A stretch of DNA of 30,471 nt from QHWF01 sp036848175 (GCA_036848175.1 DAIUKO010000055.1:1-30471); one strand, 5' to 3'. Counted from the first letter of the stretch, positions 10,401-17,866 are shown. The notes: generated by a model not told the origin, from the sequence alone. Program-made: numbers and translations.

Positions 10401-13400
10401 GACGCCAATGGTGCAGTCGTCGAACTGCTGGCCGTAGGGGAAGAGACTCGCGAGCGTCGGTGGGGTGCTGATGACGTCGATCGACATGCTCTTCGTGTAC
10501 GACAGGAAGTTGGTGTCGGTCGCCGTGATGTTGAACCCCCACTTGCCCGGTCCGGCAGTCACGACGCCGGAGATCGTGCCGGACGGATCGAGCGTGAGGC
10601 CCGGCGGCAGCGAATTCGACGTAAAGGTGTAACTGCCGGATCCGCCGGACGCCGTCAGCGTCACCGAGTAAAACGCAGATTGCGTCGCGTTCGGCAGCAT
10701 GCCCGCCGATGTGATCTCGATCGCCGAGACGAAGAGACTGACGCTGCGGAAGACCGTGTCAACGCCGTCTGTCAATTTGAAATTGATGTTGTAGAAACCG
10801 GGCATCGCGGCGGCGCCGGACAACGTACCGTTCGCATCGAGCGTGATACCCGGAGGCAGATCGCCGGTCGGCGTCCACACGACAGCCCCGCTGCCTCCGG
10901 CCGACGAGAGCGTGTAGCTGTACGACACGGCGACGAACGCGTCCGGCAACTGATAGGGATCGCTGGCGAGGAGCGAGGTGATCGTGATCGTGTAGCGCTG
11001 GTCGTAGCTCTGCGTCGCGCCGGTCACGCGCAGCGTGAATTGATAGGTCCCGGGAGTGGTGGCCACGCCGATCAAGCCGGCGCTCGCGTTCGGCGGGAAC
11101 CACACCGGCCCATCGGTCCGCAGCGACATCCCCGGCGGCAGCGGATCGACGACGATCCACGTGCCGGTTCCATCACCGAAGCCGGACATCAGCGGAATCT
11201 CGATCGCGCCGACGCTGAACGTGCCCAGGTCGATCGCGGGCGCGGGCGTCACATCGATCGTGACGGTGGCAAAGGCGTTCGTGTAATTGGTCGTGTCGAA
11301 CGGGACGAACGTGACCGAAAGACTCTGGCCGGCGCCGACCGGCAGCACGGTGCCGAACGGCGGATCGTAGAAAGGCGTTCCTGGCACGTTCGACGTCGCG
11401 TTCAACTCCGCTGCGCCGAGCGGCGTCCCGAAGGTGATCGGCGCCGGCGCAGGCCAGGTCACGATCGGCGTCGCCCTCGAGACGATAAAGTCAGCGCTCG
11501 CGGCGCTGGGTGCATACGCCTCTTCGCCCGTGAACGTCGCGCGCACGGCGTTTGGATAGGTACCGGCAGTGATGCCGGCGACGTTCACGTCCGCGATCGT
11601 GGCGACCCCGAAGCCGTCGGTAACGGCCAGTCCAACCGGCATGCCGTTGAGCGTGAAGCTGATCTCCCGGCCGGCGAGCGGCGAGCTGGCGGCCGTCAAT
11701 GCCGCCGTCACGGAGGTCGTTCCACCGTAGACCGCGGTGGCGGCAGATGCCGTCAACTGCGTCGTCGTCCGAAGCGTGATCCGGAAAACCGTGCCGTTCC
11801 CGCCGAACGATCCACCGCCGCTGAACGTCGTCCCGTACAGCTTGTGATCCGTTCCTTCGATCAGACCCGCATAGGGCGTCGCGCCCTCGCCGAACGTGAA
11901 TCCGTGAAGCGTCGTGACCGCGCCGCCGCCATCGAGCCGGAACACCGTGCCTTGGCCGGCCGCTCCACCGCCGCTCGTCGTGCCGTAGAAGAGTCCATCG
12001 GAACGCTGGAGAAGCACGCCGTGCGGGAAAGCCCCGTCGCTGTAGGCGAACGAACGGAGCGTTCTGAAGTTTCCCGACTGGTCAATCCGGTACGCGACGC
12101 CAGCTCCGGTCGCTCCGCCCGACGGCGTTGTGCCGTAGAACGCTCCGTCGCTCGCTTGTACGAGCCCTCCAAGGAATGAAAGGCCGCCATCGCCATAACT
12201 GAAGTTGTGGATGACGTTCACCGCGCCAGACGAGTCCATGCGGTAGACGACGCCGTACCCCATCGATCCGCCTTGATACGTCGTGCCGTAGAACAGGCCA
12301 TCGTCGGCCTGAATCAGGCCGGCAAACGGATACGCGCCGTCGCCAACGTTGAAGCTATGCAGCGTCGTCGTATCCCCCGTCGCCGGATCGACGCGATAGG
12401 CGGTTCCGGCCAAAGATGCGCCGCCGTAGTACGTCGTTCCATAGAGGGATCCGTCGGCCGCCTGAATCACACCTGAATATGGATACGCGCCGTCGCCAAC
12501 GGTGAATGCATGTAGCGTTGTGACCGCACCCGATGAGTCCATTCGAAACACCGTGCCGGCACCGCTCGATCCGCCTTGAGAGGTCGTGCCGTAGAACAGT
12601 CCGTCGCGCCCCTGGATGAGACCGCCGATCGGATTTGCGCCGTCGCTGTTGGTGAACGCGTGCAGCGGCGTCACCGATCCGTTCGTGTCCATCCGAAACA
12701 CGGTGCCGAAGCCGACGCCGCCCGTGTAGGTCGTGCCGTAAAAGAAACCGTCGGCCGCCTGAATGAGCGCGGCATATGGATTCGCGCCCTCGCCGGCCGT
12801 GAAGGCGTGCAGCGTCTCGAAGGTCGGCGACGTCGGCGCCCTCGCCGGCGACACGTCGATGAGCACGTGCGCAAGCACCGACGCATAGATCGCCGAATCC
12901 GCCGGGACGAACTGCACCGTCAGCACCTGTCCCGAGCCGGCGGGCAGAATGCTTCCGGTCGGGGGCGAGTAGAGGAATTCGCCGGGCACGTTCGCGGTCG
13001 CATTCAGCTGCGTCGAGTCGAGCGCCGTCCCGTAGACGATTGCCGATGGCGCCGGCCACGTGACGATCGGCGGCAGCTTCTCGACGATCAGATCGCTCGA
13101 TGACGTGCTCGCCGCATAAACGTCGTCGCCGGCGAATGTCGCCGTGACGGCGCCCGGGTAGGTTCCCGGGGCCAGACCGATCAAGCTCACATTGGAGACG
13201 GTGGCCATGCCGCCCGCGTTGGTGATGGCGGTGCCGGCGGGCGAACCATTGAGGGTGAAGCTCACCTGACGATCCGGCAACCCGACGGCCGTCGCCGGCA
13301 CCAACGCCGCCGACAGCGTCGTCGTGCCGCCGTAGATCCCGGTTGCAGGAGTGGCGAAAAGCCGGGTGCTGACGCGGAACGCGATGCGGAACACCGTGCC

Positions 13401-16400
13401 GACGTTGTGCGCGCCGCCTTCTTGTGTCGTTCCGTACAGGAATCCGTCGCGGCCTTCGATGACGCCCGCGTACGGCGAGGCGCCGTCGGGCCAGGCGAAG
13501 GCGTGTTCGGTTCTGAGCGCGCCACTGGCATCGACGCGATAAACCGTTCCATGCCCGCCCGCGCCGCCGCCGGATGTCGTGCCGTAGAAAAATCCGTCGC
13601 TTCGCTGGAAGAGACTCGAATACGGGTTTGCGCCGTCACCTCCGGTGAAGCTGCGCACCCACGTCGACGCGCCGGAACGATCGATGCGAAACACCGTCCC
13701 GGATCCGCTGGCGCCGCCGTACGACGTCGTGCCGTACAAACCAACATCCGACCCTTCGATCAACGGCGCGTAGGGATAGGCGCCGTCGTTCCATGCGAAC
13801 GCGCGCAACGTTGTCAGCACGCCGGTTGCGTCGATGCGATACACGGTGCCGAAGGTGCCGTTCCCGCCTTGAAGCGTCGTGCCGTAGAAGAAGCCGTCGC
13901 TCGCGAGCACGAGCCCGGCGTACGGATAAGCGCCGTCGACGTTGGTGAAGGTGTGCACCGTCGTCAAGGCACCGGTCGGATCGATCCGAAAGACCGTGCC
14001 GAGACCGGTGAATCCGCCTTCGGACGTCGTGCCGTAGAGCAGACCATCGACGCCCTGGACCAGGCCGCCGTACGGGTACGCGCCATCGGTCTGCGCGAAC
14101 GCACGCAGCGGCGTCACAACGCCCGAACCGTCCACACGGAATACCGTGCCGAATCCGAACGGTCCGCCGAACGCGGTGGTGCCGTACAGGAGCCCGTCGT
14201 CGGCTTGCATCAATGTCGCGTACGGATAGGCCCCGTCGGCTGCCGTGAACGCGTGCACCGTGATCGCCGGACCGACGCCGTCGGTGCGATACACGCTTCC
14301 GTAGCCGTTCGCGCCGCCGTATGCAGTCGTGCCGTAGAAGAAACCGTCTCGCGCTTGAATCAAGCCGGCATACGGCGTCGCGCCGTCGTTGCCGGCGAAG
14401 TCGTGGATGCGAAGGAAGCTCGCCGTCGTGTCGACCGCGCTGATGACGTCGATCGGACGCCGCTCGACCGCCGTCGAATAGTTGGTCGCGTCAGTGGGCG
14501 TGAACGTCAGAGAGATGGTCTGTTGCGCGCCCACGGGGAGAATCGTTCCTGCCGGCGGCACGTAGGTGAATGTCCCGGGCACATCGGACGTTGCATTCAG
14601 CTGCGTCGCGTCGAGGGGGATGCCGTGCACGATCGGCGCGGGAGAGCTCCAGGAAATGATTGGCGGTCGCTTGAGGACCGTGAGATCGCCCGTGGCGCTC
14701 GCCGGCAGATACGACGTATCGCCGGCGAAGCTCGCGGAGATTGCGCCAGGGTAGAGTCCGGCGTTGATCCCGGCGAGCGTCACGTTGTTGAGGAACGCAG
14801 TACCCATGACGTCCGTCGTCGCCGTGCCGACAACCTGTCCGTTCAACGCGAAGCTCACGATCCTGCCGACCAGAGCGGTTCCGTTCGATGCCAACGAGGC
14901 GCTGAGCGTCGTCGCACTACCGAAGACCGCCGTTGCAGGAGAGACCGTCAGTTGCGAGGCCGCGGTGACACGTGGGATGTTGAGTTTCACGCGAAACACC
15001 GCGCCGCTGCCCTGAGGTCCGCCAAACTGCGTCGTCCCGTACAGATAGCCGTCGCGGGTCTGCACGAGCGGCGCGGATGGCCCGTAGCCCTCGTTGCTTG
15101 TGAAGGCGTGAAGCGTTGTCACGCTGCCGGCGGCATCCATTCGAAACACTGTCCCCTGACCAGCGCCGCCGCCGTAGGTCGTGCCGTAGAAGAAGTCGTC
15201 CGTCGATTGCAGCAGCGCGGCGTACGGATTTGCTCCGTCCGCATTGGTGAACGCGTGCAGCGTCGTCAGTCCGCCTGCCGCGTCCATCCGATACAGCGTT
15301 CCGGCGCCGTTCTGACCGCCGAACGCCGTCGTGCCGTAGAAGAATCCATCGCGTGCCTGGATCAATCCGCTGTACGGATTCGCGCCGTCGACGTACGCGA
15401 ACGTGTGAATCGTCGTCAGACTGCCGGTCGAATCGATGCGGAAGACGGTTCCCCAGCCGCCTGGTCCCGCGTACTGCGTCGTGCCGTAGAAGGCGCCGTC
15501 GCCGGTCTGTATGAGTCCGCCGTACGGAAACGCGCCGTCGCCGTAATTGAACACGTGCACCGTCGTCACGGCGCCGAGGGTATCCATGCGGTACACCGTG
15601 CCTGCTCCGAAGGAGCCGCCTTGACTCGTCGTGCCGTACAGGAATCCGTCCGCAGCTTGAATCAGGCTCGCGCGCGGAAATGCTCCGTCGCCGTACGAGA
15701 AGCTGTGGAGTGTCGTAAAGGCTCCGGCCGAATCGATTCGAAAGACCGTCCCCGCACCAAACGGCCCTCCTGACCCCGTAGTGCCATAGAAGAAGCCGTC
15801 GCTCGCCTGCAGCAGGGTGGCGTACGGATTCGCGCCGTCGCTGTAGTTGAACGAATGCAGCGTCGTCGCGTTTCCTGCCGAATCCATCCGGTACACGAGA
15901 CCGGCACCGCTGGCGCCGCCTTGACTCGTCGTTCCGTACAACAACGCGTCGCTTCCTTGAACGAGGCCCGCGGTCGGAAGCGAACCGTCGAGGAACGCAA
16001 AGGCGTGCACGACCTGAAAGGGCGGCTGCGCCGGAGGACCGACGGCGATGACATCGATGGTGACCGACGCCGCCGCGGTGGTGTAGTTGGCCTGATCGTC
16101 CGGTGTAAACAGGGTTGACAGCGATCGGGCCGCGCCGGCGGGCACGATCGTGCCTGACGGCGGCGAATAGACGAAGGTACCCGGCACGTTCGTGGCGGCG
16201 TTCAATTGCGCGGAGCCGAGCGACGTTCCGTACGTGATGGCAGCCGGGCGAGGCCACGTAATGGTCGGCGTCGCCTTCAACACGTTGATGAAAACCATCG
16301 CCGTCGTCTCGGTGTACGTCTCGAGATCGGCGGGCGTAAACGTCACCGTCAGCATCTGCCCGTTCCCTGCAGGCAACACGGTTCCGTCGGGCGGAGAATA

Positions 16401-17654
16401 GGTGAAGACGCCTGCGATCTCGGAAGTTGCGTTCAGTTGCGTCGTACTGAGCGCCGCGCCGTAGACGATGTCGGAGGGCGTGGGCCATGCGATGGGTGGC
16501 GTCGCCTTCGGCGAAAGCGTCCATAACAGTGCGCGCTGGTCGGCAGATCCAACGACGATCCCATTCTTGTTGACCGCCGTGGCAAACCCGCTGGTGATCT
16601 CCGCCGGACCGAGATCGATCATTCCTTCAGCAGGGATCCAGGCGATCGCATGAGACGTCGCGTCTCCTGGCAGCCCACTCGAGCCGACGACCATGCCGTT
16701 CTCGTTGACGGCGTTTGCGATGCTCGAACTTCCCCCGAGCGTGCCGAGGTCGACCATCCCGCCGGACTGCGTCCACGCGAACCCGTGGCCTGCCGACGAT
16801 CCGGGGATCAGGGTGGTGCCGACGATCACTCCGCGATCGTTAACTGCGGGCGGCACCGAGGAGCCCACCTGACCGAGATCGACCATCCCTCCGCTTTGGG
16901 TCCACGCGAAGTTACGCCCATCGCTGATGCCGGCAACCATCCCGCTGTTGTTGACCGCGAAGGCGGTGCTGGAGTCGCCGCCCAAGGTGCCGAGATCGAC
17001 CATCCCGCCGGCTTCGGTCCAGGCAAAGGCATGGCTTGCGGCATTTTCCAGTGCGCTGGCGCCGACGATCATCCCGCGATCGTTGACCGCTGAAGGAGTG
17101 CTGGAATCTCCGCCAAGTGTTCCGATGTCGACCATGCCGCTGCCTTGCGTCCATAGGAACGCATGGCTTGTCACGTCACCGGGCAGAGTGCTGAATCCGA
17201 CGACCATTCCCAGATTGCTGACAGCAATCGCGAAGCTCGCGCTTCCGCCCAGCGTCCCGAGGTCCACGATCCCGCCGCTCGGCGTCCAGACAAACGCGTG
17301 GTTGGCGATGTCTCCAGGGAGTGAGCTGAAACCGACGACCAATCCGTCATTGTTGACGGCCCCGGCGGAGCTGAAACTTCCACCCAAGGTCCCGATGTCG
17401 AGCATGCCGCCGCTTTGCGTCCAGACGAACGCATGGCTCGTCAGGTCTCCCGGCAGGCCGGCGAAACCGACGACCATGCCGCTGTCGTTCACGTCTGTCG
17501 GATAGGCGAATGTGCCGCCGAGCGTTCCAAGGTCGGTGGCCGAGGATCGCAGCGATGCTGCTCGCGCCGCGTCGAGGCGCTTCACCGGCGCCAGACCAAA
17601 TACGAGGGCTACCAGCCACACCAGAACGGCGACGAGACGTCCCGACCGGATCAT
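3471..17654 (-). CDS. Giant exported repeat protein (HAF, GloVer/YGTT, MBG-like and putative-Ig repeats)
   Basis: 4727 residues in one open frame. Start at 17654 is backed by an AGGAGG five bases upstream and a Sec signal (Arg, then LVAVLVWLVALVFGLA). Order: residues about 39-378, eight HAF repeats (DLGTLGG...AVN..G..VG); 379-545, two MBG-like domains (ITYGT.L..AQLNA); 546-2149, three cassettes, each seven GloVer repeats (DGFFYGTT..GG...GTVFR.D) plus an Ig-like domain and an MBG-like domain; 2139-4727, about 28 putative-Ig domains of He_PIG type (LPPGL.L...G...GTP...G.Y.F...). It ends in NYLVRIDNAPAPQ with no LPXTG, beta-barrel, PEP-CTERM or other anchor that I can see. Known: such repeats occur in very large surface or secreted proteins. 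Inferred: extracellular or surface-attached adhesin or matrix protein; ligand unknown. The only cysteines I find are five close pairs. No co-directional neighbour is close, so it is probably monocistronic. Confidence 0.93.
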   Translation of the reverse strand: MIRSGRLVAVLVWLVALVFGLAPVKRLDAARAASLRSSATDLGTLGGTFAYPTDVNDSGMVVGFAGLPGDLTSHAFVWTQSGGMLDIGTLGGSFSSAGAVNNDGLVVGFSSLPGDIANHAFVWTPSGGIVDLGTLGGSASFAIAVSNLGMVVGFSTLPGDVTSHAFLWTQGSGMVDIGTLGGDSSTPSAVNDRGMIVGASALENAASHAFAWTEAGGMVDLGTLGGDSSTAFAVNNSGMVAGISDGRNFAWTQSGGMVDLGQVGSSVPPAVNDRGVIVGTTLIPGSSAGHGFAWTQSGGMVDLGTLGGSSSIANAVNENGMVVGSSGLPGDATSHAIAWIPAEGMIDLGPAEITSGFATAVNKNGIVVGSADQRALLWTLSPKATPPIAWPTPSDIVYGAALSTTQLNATSEIAGVFTYSPPDGTVLPAGNGQMLTVTFTPADLETYTETTAMVFINVLKATPTITWPRPAAITYGTSLGSAQLNAATNVPGTFVYSPPSGTIVPAGAARSLSTLFTPDDQANYTTAAASVTIDVIAVGPPAQPPFQVVHAFAFLDGSLPTAGLVQGSDALLYGTTSQGGASGAGLVYRMDSAGNATTLHSFNYSDGANPYATLLQASDGFFYGTTGSGGPFGAGTVFRIDSAGAFTTLHSFSYGDGAFPRASLIQAADGFLYGTTSQGGSFGAGTVYRMDTLGAVTTVHVFNYGDGAFPYGGLIQTGDGAFYGTTQYAGPGGWGTVFRIDSTGSLTTIHTFAYVDGANPYSGLIQARDGFFYGTTAFGGQNGAGTLYRMDAAGGLTTLHAFTNADGANPYAALLQSTDDFFYGTTYGGGAGQGTVFRMDAAGSVTTLHAFTSNEGYGPSAPLVQTRDGYLYGTTQFGGPQGSGAVFRVKLNIPRVTAASQLTVSPATAVFGSATTLSASLASNGTALVGRIVSFALNGQVVGTATTDVMGTAFLNNVTLAGINAGLYPGAISASFAGDTSYLPASATGDLTVLKRPPIISWSSPAPIVHGIPLDATQLNATSDVPGTFTYVPPAGTILPVGAQQTISLTFTPTDATNYSTAVERRPIDVISAVDTTASFLRIHDFAGNDGATPYAGLIQARDGFFYGTTAYGGANGYGSVYRTDGVGPAITVHAFTAADGAYPYATLMQADDGLLYGTTAFGGPFGFGTVFRVDGSGVVTPLRAFAQTDGAYPYGGLVQGVDGLLYGTTSEGGFTGLGTVFRIDPTGALTTVHTFTNVDGAYPYAGLVLASDGFFYGTTLQGGNGTFGTVYRIDATGVLTTLRAFAWNDGAYPYAPLIEGSDVGLYGTTSYGGASGSGTVFRIDRSGASTWVRSFTGGDGANPYSSLFQRSDGFFYGTTSGGGAGGHGTVYRVDASGALRTEHAFAWPDGASPYAGVIEGRDGFLYGTTQEGGAHNVGTVFRIAFRVSTRLFATPATGIYGGTTTLSAALVPATAVGLPDRQVSFTLNGSPAGTAITNAGGMATVSNVSLIGLAPGTYPGAVTATFAGDDVYAASTSSSDLIVEKLPPIVTWPAPSAIVYGTALDSTQLNATANVPGEFLYSPPTGSILPAGSGQVLTVQFVPADSAIYASVLAHVLIDVSPARAPTSPTFETLHAFTAGEGANPYAALIQAADGFFYGTTYTGGVGFGTVFRMDTNGSVTPLHAFTNSDGANPIGGLIQGRDGLFYGTTSQGGSSGAGTVFRMDSSGAVTTLHAFTVGDGAYPYSGVIQAADGSLYGTTYYGGASLAGTAYRVDPATGDTTTLHSFNVGDGAYPFAGLIQADDGLFYGTTYQGGSMGYGVVYRMDSSGAVNVIHNFSYGDGGLSFLGGLVQASDGAFYGTTPSGGATGAGVAYRIDQSGNFRTLRSFAYSDGAFPHGVLLQRSDGLFYGTTSGGGAAGQGTVFRLDGGGAVTTLHGFTFGEGATPYAGLIEGTDHKLYGTTFSGGGSFGGNGTVFRITLRTTTQLTASAATAVYGGTTSVTAALTAASSPLAGREISFTLNGMPVGLAVTDGFGVATIADVNVAGITAGTYPNAVRATFTGEEAYAPSAASADFIVSRATPIVTWPAPAPITFGTPLGAAELNATSNVPGTPFYDPPFGTVLPVGAGQSLSVTFVPFDTTNYTNAFATVTIDVTPAPAIDLGTFSVGAIEIPLMSGFGDGTGTWIVVDPLPPGMSLRTDGPVWFPPNASAGLIGVATTPGTYQFTLRVTGATQSYDQRYTITITSLLASDPYQLPDAFVAVSYSYTLSSAGGSGAVVWTPTGDLPPGITLDANGTLSGAAAMPGFYNINFKLTDGVDTVFRSVSLFVSAIEITSAGMLPNATQSAFYSVTLTASGGSGSYTFTSNSLPPGLTLDPSGTISGVVTAGPGKWGFNITATDTNFLSYTKSMSIDVISTPPTLASLFPYGQQFDDCTIGVPCTIGIGINNGGTAPFTWTATNLPPGMWIRSGSGATQSYVAPGDAQIVGAPTTTGTYVVEVTARDALGATATNVFPLHVSTLLETDFPPPGTLNAPYAATLRVIGGLPPYTVAMNDGGLPAGTSFDSSTLRVSGTPIESGNFRIAWQFADAGGATLLSTRYQFINSPANITINDSGDLGSATIGSLYSRQLFACCLHALAWSVVDGMLPPGLTLSADGVLAGTPTVSGRYIFLVHAANPSSGANYGARQFTLVVTPLFQTTRYLLPNGFVNTPYSVMLTARGATGAPTWTLARSNDLPPGLTLDSNGTVHGTPTGSGQYFFSVRATDAAGDLLIAGFNVSIYPEGATPPVRIVTGPFYGAGLGQVEFSLTAVGGNGTYDWEIVSGSLPPGLSLRSDRPSYFPPDASAGIIGVATTPGTYSFTLRATSGAQSADQIATLRISSIVLTDLNALPDAFVGAPYSYTMSAANDGGVVSWSANGGLPAGLTLTSDGVLSGTPTTAGFFIVNLRLSDGVDAVYTGIGLNVYDIAITTPPMLPNATQNAAYFTTVAATGGVAPYTFSVNSLPPGMVLDPSSGTISGFANGGPGKYNFTLTVTDANHRSYSKPMSIDVIGVPRSLPAINASFDDCTFAVRCDRGVGVFNGGEAPFTWDATGLPPGMQIRFGNLTSPWLSPGDAEIIGAATAFGSYSVTVTVRDKNGVSATNTFPLRVSTLMLTSFLPSGELGGAYSHKFRVIGGPSQTVARDGAGLYDAALVSDSLPRGVSFDAPNLLVAGTLEESGSFFPQFRFSDRAGGVLQATNFLFIDSPISIFTPNDLGTARLNAPYSNLLFACCASSVTWSVADGSLPPGVTLTSAGLLAGAPSAEGTFTFLVQATDDSDSTRFGRRQFTLTVTPLAITNGHFLQFGNVGSPYETTFTTVGGSGAVIFALAAHSYLPPGLTLDAGGLLHGTPTATGEYFFTVNATDSAGHFAVASFRVSIFGAGEFPPLNPTFGPTFDRLAVGPLFITLSASGGAPPYHYSLTPGASDIPGTRVQDGPPLPTFFPSSATAGLVGVITTPGTYHTSIRVTDASGGFVDRPITLVVNALSILSQNQLPKATRSQPYAFTFTPFGGSGSYSWSAFNLPSGVSMDSVSGEISGTPTTSGTFFPSVTLTDVSSTKSIAFGFTLVVDPFAIETGAVLPPAVAGAPYTQTLAATGCGTPCNWTTVGGGTNIPGGLSLNSNGVISGTPSFALSSFFTVRASGPNGTVLKVFSLIVDAGTPQPLSIANNASINPQFGYPTVGNPTGFPVTASGGTPPFAWSFEDGELPPGTSLQTPGETLSSNFAPGFTYVAGRPQRIGTFTFTLRVTDSAGASATRTFTWHISALNFLYFNLPIAGNPLVYNTPYSQALLVVGGTNKYTWSTNAPMVPGLVLDPTSGVVSGAPTNTGTLSVPIQVTDDAGNLTIAFNVTFAIAGPTPTPISFGAGPNLGVVQQGFGATFNLSPSGGTPPYTITALTPLPPGFVVESGASVMSNGNPANSYLLAGNPLASGSFAFTLKAEDAAGNIGVRTFTLSVAPFTLFTSTGLPDASLDVAYSQSLVAFDNNSTVTWTAATPLPPGLSISSAAITGTPTTAGLYNFTLIATDSSGVVVRFGFGLRVSSIAISDPQLLPDVAIAGTPFSYTFTATGGGVKTWSAAGAPAGLTMSASGTLSGTPPIGSPGGASTFTVIVTDGASTLARRFTLLTRAANPAVLNVLTPASLPDVAAGQSTVFTLAANGGTPPYGWSIAPTATLPPGLGLIAAQTLASPLPTNVAPASTLLAGMPSTAGRYTFDLIVTDAAGAQAQRTFTLNVSSLVILSGSPRNGTAGVAYGQRFTAAGGTPPYTFAIAPVSLTQDMLPPGFSVSPDGLLSGTTTSTGIYNFILTAADAGGNTFARSYSLVVANTGGLFVTNANPSDTWLGRGRALFTLNTNGTSTYTWSLVDGMMPPGVALIPGNTTGAANLTFVGGRPTASGTYTFTLRATDTADSTNIADHTFTYRVAPMQVVTPPIAFAGLARVELTPATVGVPYLFTLKADGGTPPYSFVESPFNPLPAGLSLEPDGTLTGTPQSSGTSSIVPIVIDAAGATVNSLALSLTVTANGAAVPLLPPTNNRIVDASVGSPFSFALDVLPRGGTPPFTWDVAAGSVLPPGLSLAIGSNGARNSLEGVATTAGVYSYSLVVSDAAGQTLTILFVQMVSPLAVAPDALPAGILGVPYSVPLVASDGTPPYTIQLSVTSDLPPGLTLDESGLVSGTPTNAGNFLIVVLVADSAGNQVTKNYLVRIDNAPAPQ
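7446..9365 (-). repeat. Putative-Ig super-repeat 2 (7 domains, residues about 2764-3403)
   Basis: Aligns one-to-one with super-repeat 1: FPPDASAGIIGVATTPGTY in domain 1, LPNATQNAAYF in domain 3, FDDCTFAVRC in domain 4, LPRGVSFD in domain 5, FACC in domain 6, LPPGLTLDAGG in domain 7. A further domain resembling domain 1 (FFPSSATAGLVGVITTPGTY) follows at once, so a third copy begins but then diverges. Confidence 0.8.
9366..11239 (-). repeat. Putative-Ig super-repeat 1 (7 domains, residues about 2139-2763)
   Basis: Seven He_PIG-type domains, counted by their LPPG/LPAG turns. Marker features in order: domain 1 with FPPNASAGLIGVATTPGTY, domain 4 with a FDDCTIGVPC cysteine pair, domain 5 with LPAGTSFD, and domain 6 with adjacent cysteines (FACC). 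The same markers recur in the same order in the following 640 residues. Confidence 0.8.
11772..12821 (-). repeat. GloVer (YGTT) block 3, 7 units, residues 1612-1961
   Basis: Third copy, seven YGTT units, offset 532 residues from block 2, with the same Ig-like and MBG-like pair following (to about residue 2149). Unit 5 is slightly longer (GGLSFLGGLVQ) and unit 7 carries a GGGSFGGNG insert, which account for its few extra residues. Confidence 0.88.
13377..14417 (-). repeat. GloVer (YGTT) block 2, 7 units, residues 1080-1426
   Basis: Again exactly seven YGTT units, almost the same length as block 1, followed by the same Ig-like plus MBG-like pair (1427-1611). DGAYPYA..L is the favoured variant here. 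The offset to block 1 is 534 residues, so cassette 2 is a tandem copy of cassette 1 that has since diverged. Confidence 0.88.
14982..16019 (-). repeat. GloVer (YGTT) block 1, 7 units, residues 546-891
   Basis: Seven units of about 50 residues: LH.F...DGA.PY..L.Q..DGFFYGTT..GG..GAGTVFR.D..G..TT. Counted by the seven YGTT motifs. It is followed (892-1079) by an Ig-like domain (LTVSPATAVFGSATTLSA...) and an MBG-like domain (PIVHGIPLDATQLNATSDVPG). Same repeat as the choice-of-anchor GloVer family model. Confidence 0.88.
16510..17540 (-). repeat. HAF repeat block, 8 units (giant protein N-terminus)
   Basis: Eight tandem units of roughly 35-45 residues, each with the core D(L/I)GTLGG...AVN..G(M/V)VVG.......HAF.WT.. 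. Units 1-5 and 7 are close to consensus, unit 6 reads DLGQVGSS and unit 8 DLGPAEIT, so the block decays in places. Matches the extracellular HAF family repeat model in recognisable sequence; fold and ligand are not known to me. Confidence 0.85.
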
Positions 17655-17659
17655 GCTGG

Positions 17660-17665
17660 CCTCCT
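17660..17665 (-). promoter_or_regulatory. Ribosome binding site of the giant gene
   Basis: AGGAGG on the minus strand, five bases before the ATG at 17654-17652. It is a perfect anti-Shine-Dalgarno match and fixes the start. Confidence 0.85.
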
Positions 17666-17866
17666 GACTGCCAGGTGATGTTTTGAAATGAGTCCTTGTT
17701 AATAAGGGCCAGCCGGAGCGGTGTTGATTGCGGTCCGCGTGATGTTTTTTATGTGTCCTGAACTATTGGTGAGCAACCATGCGCCACCGTGCGAATCACC
17801 GAATTGTCATGACGCGCGCCGCGCCGCCGAGTACCATCGATCGCGCCAGGCCTGGATGGGATCGCC
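17666..17866. other. Divergent intergenic region (giant gene / VWFA gene)
   Basis: About 200 nt between two divergent genes. It is locally more AT-rich (TTGTTAATAA near 17696, GTTTTTTATG near 17744) than its surroundings, as expected for promoters of both genes, but I see no hexamer pair good enough to call on either strand. No ORF worth reporting and no notable repeat. Confidence 0.5.

Noticed and set aside
9309..12179. Long plus-strand open frame (956 codons) opposite the giant gene
   Set aside because: Arg-rich, low-complexity translation with no domain; produced by the codon bias and repetitive structure of the minus-strand gene. The same applies to 13407-15773 plus.
11772..16019. Regular repeats resembling a CRISPR or satellite array
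   Set aside because: The period is about 150 nt, in frame, and conserved at the protein level (YGTT units); there are no short identical repeats with unique spacers and no cas genes.
17666..17866. Promoters for the giant and VWFA genes
   Set aside because: Candidate hexamers (for example TTGCTC with CATAAA on the minus strand) match consensus too poorly to call.
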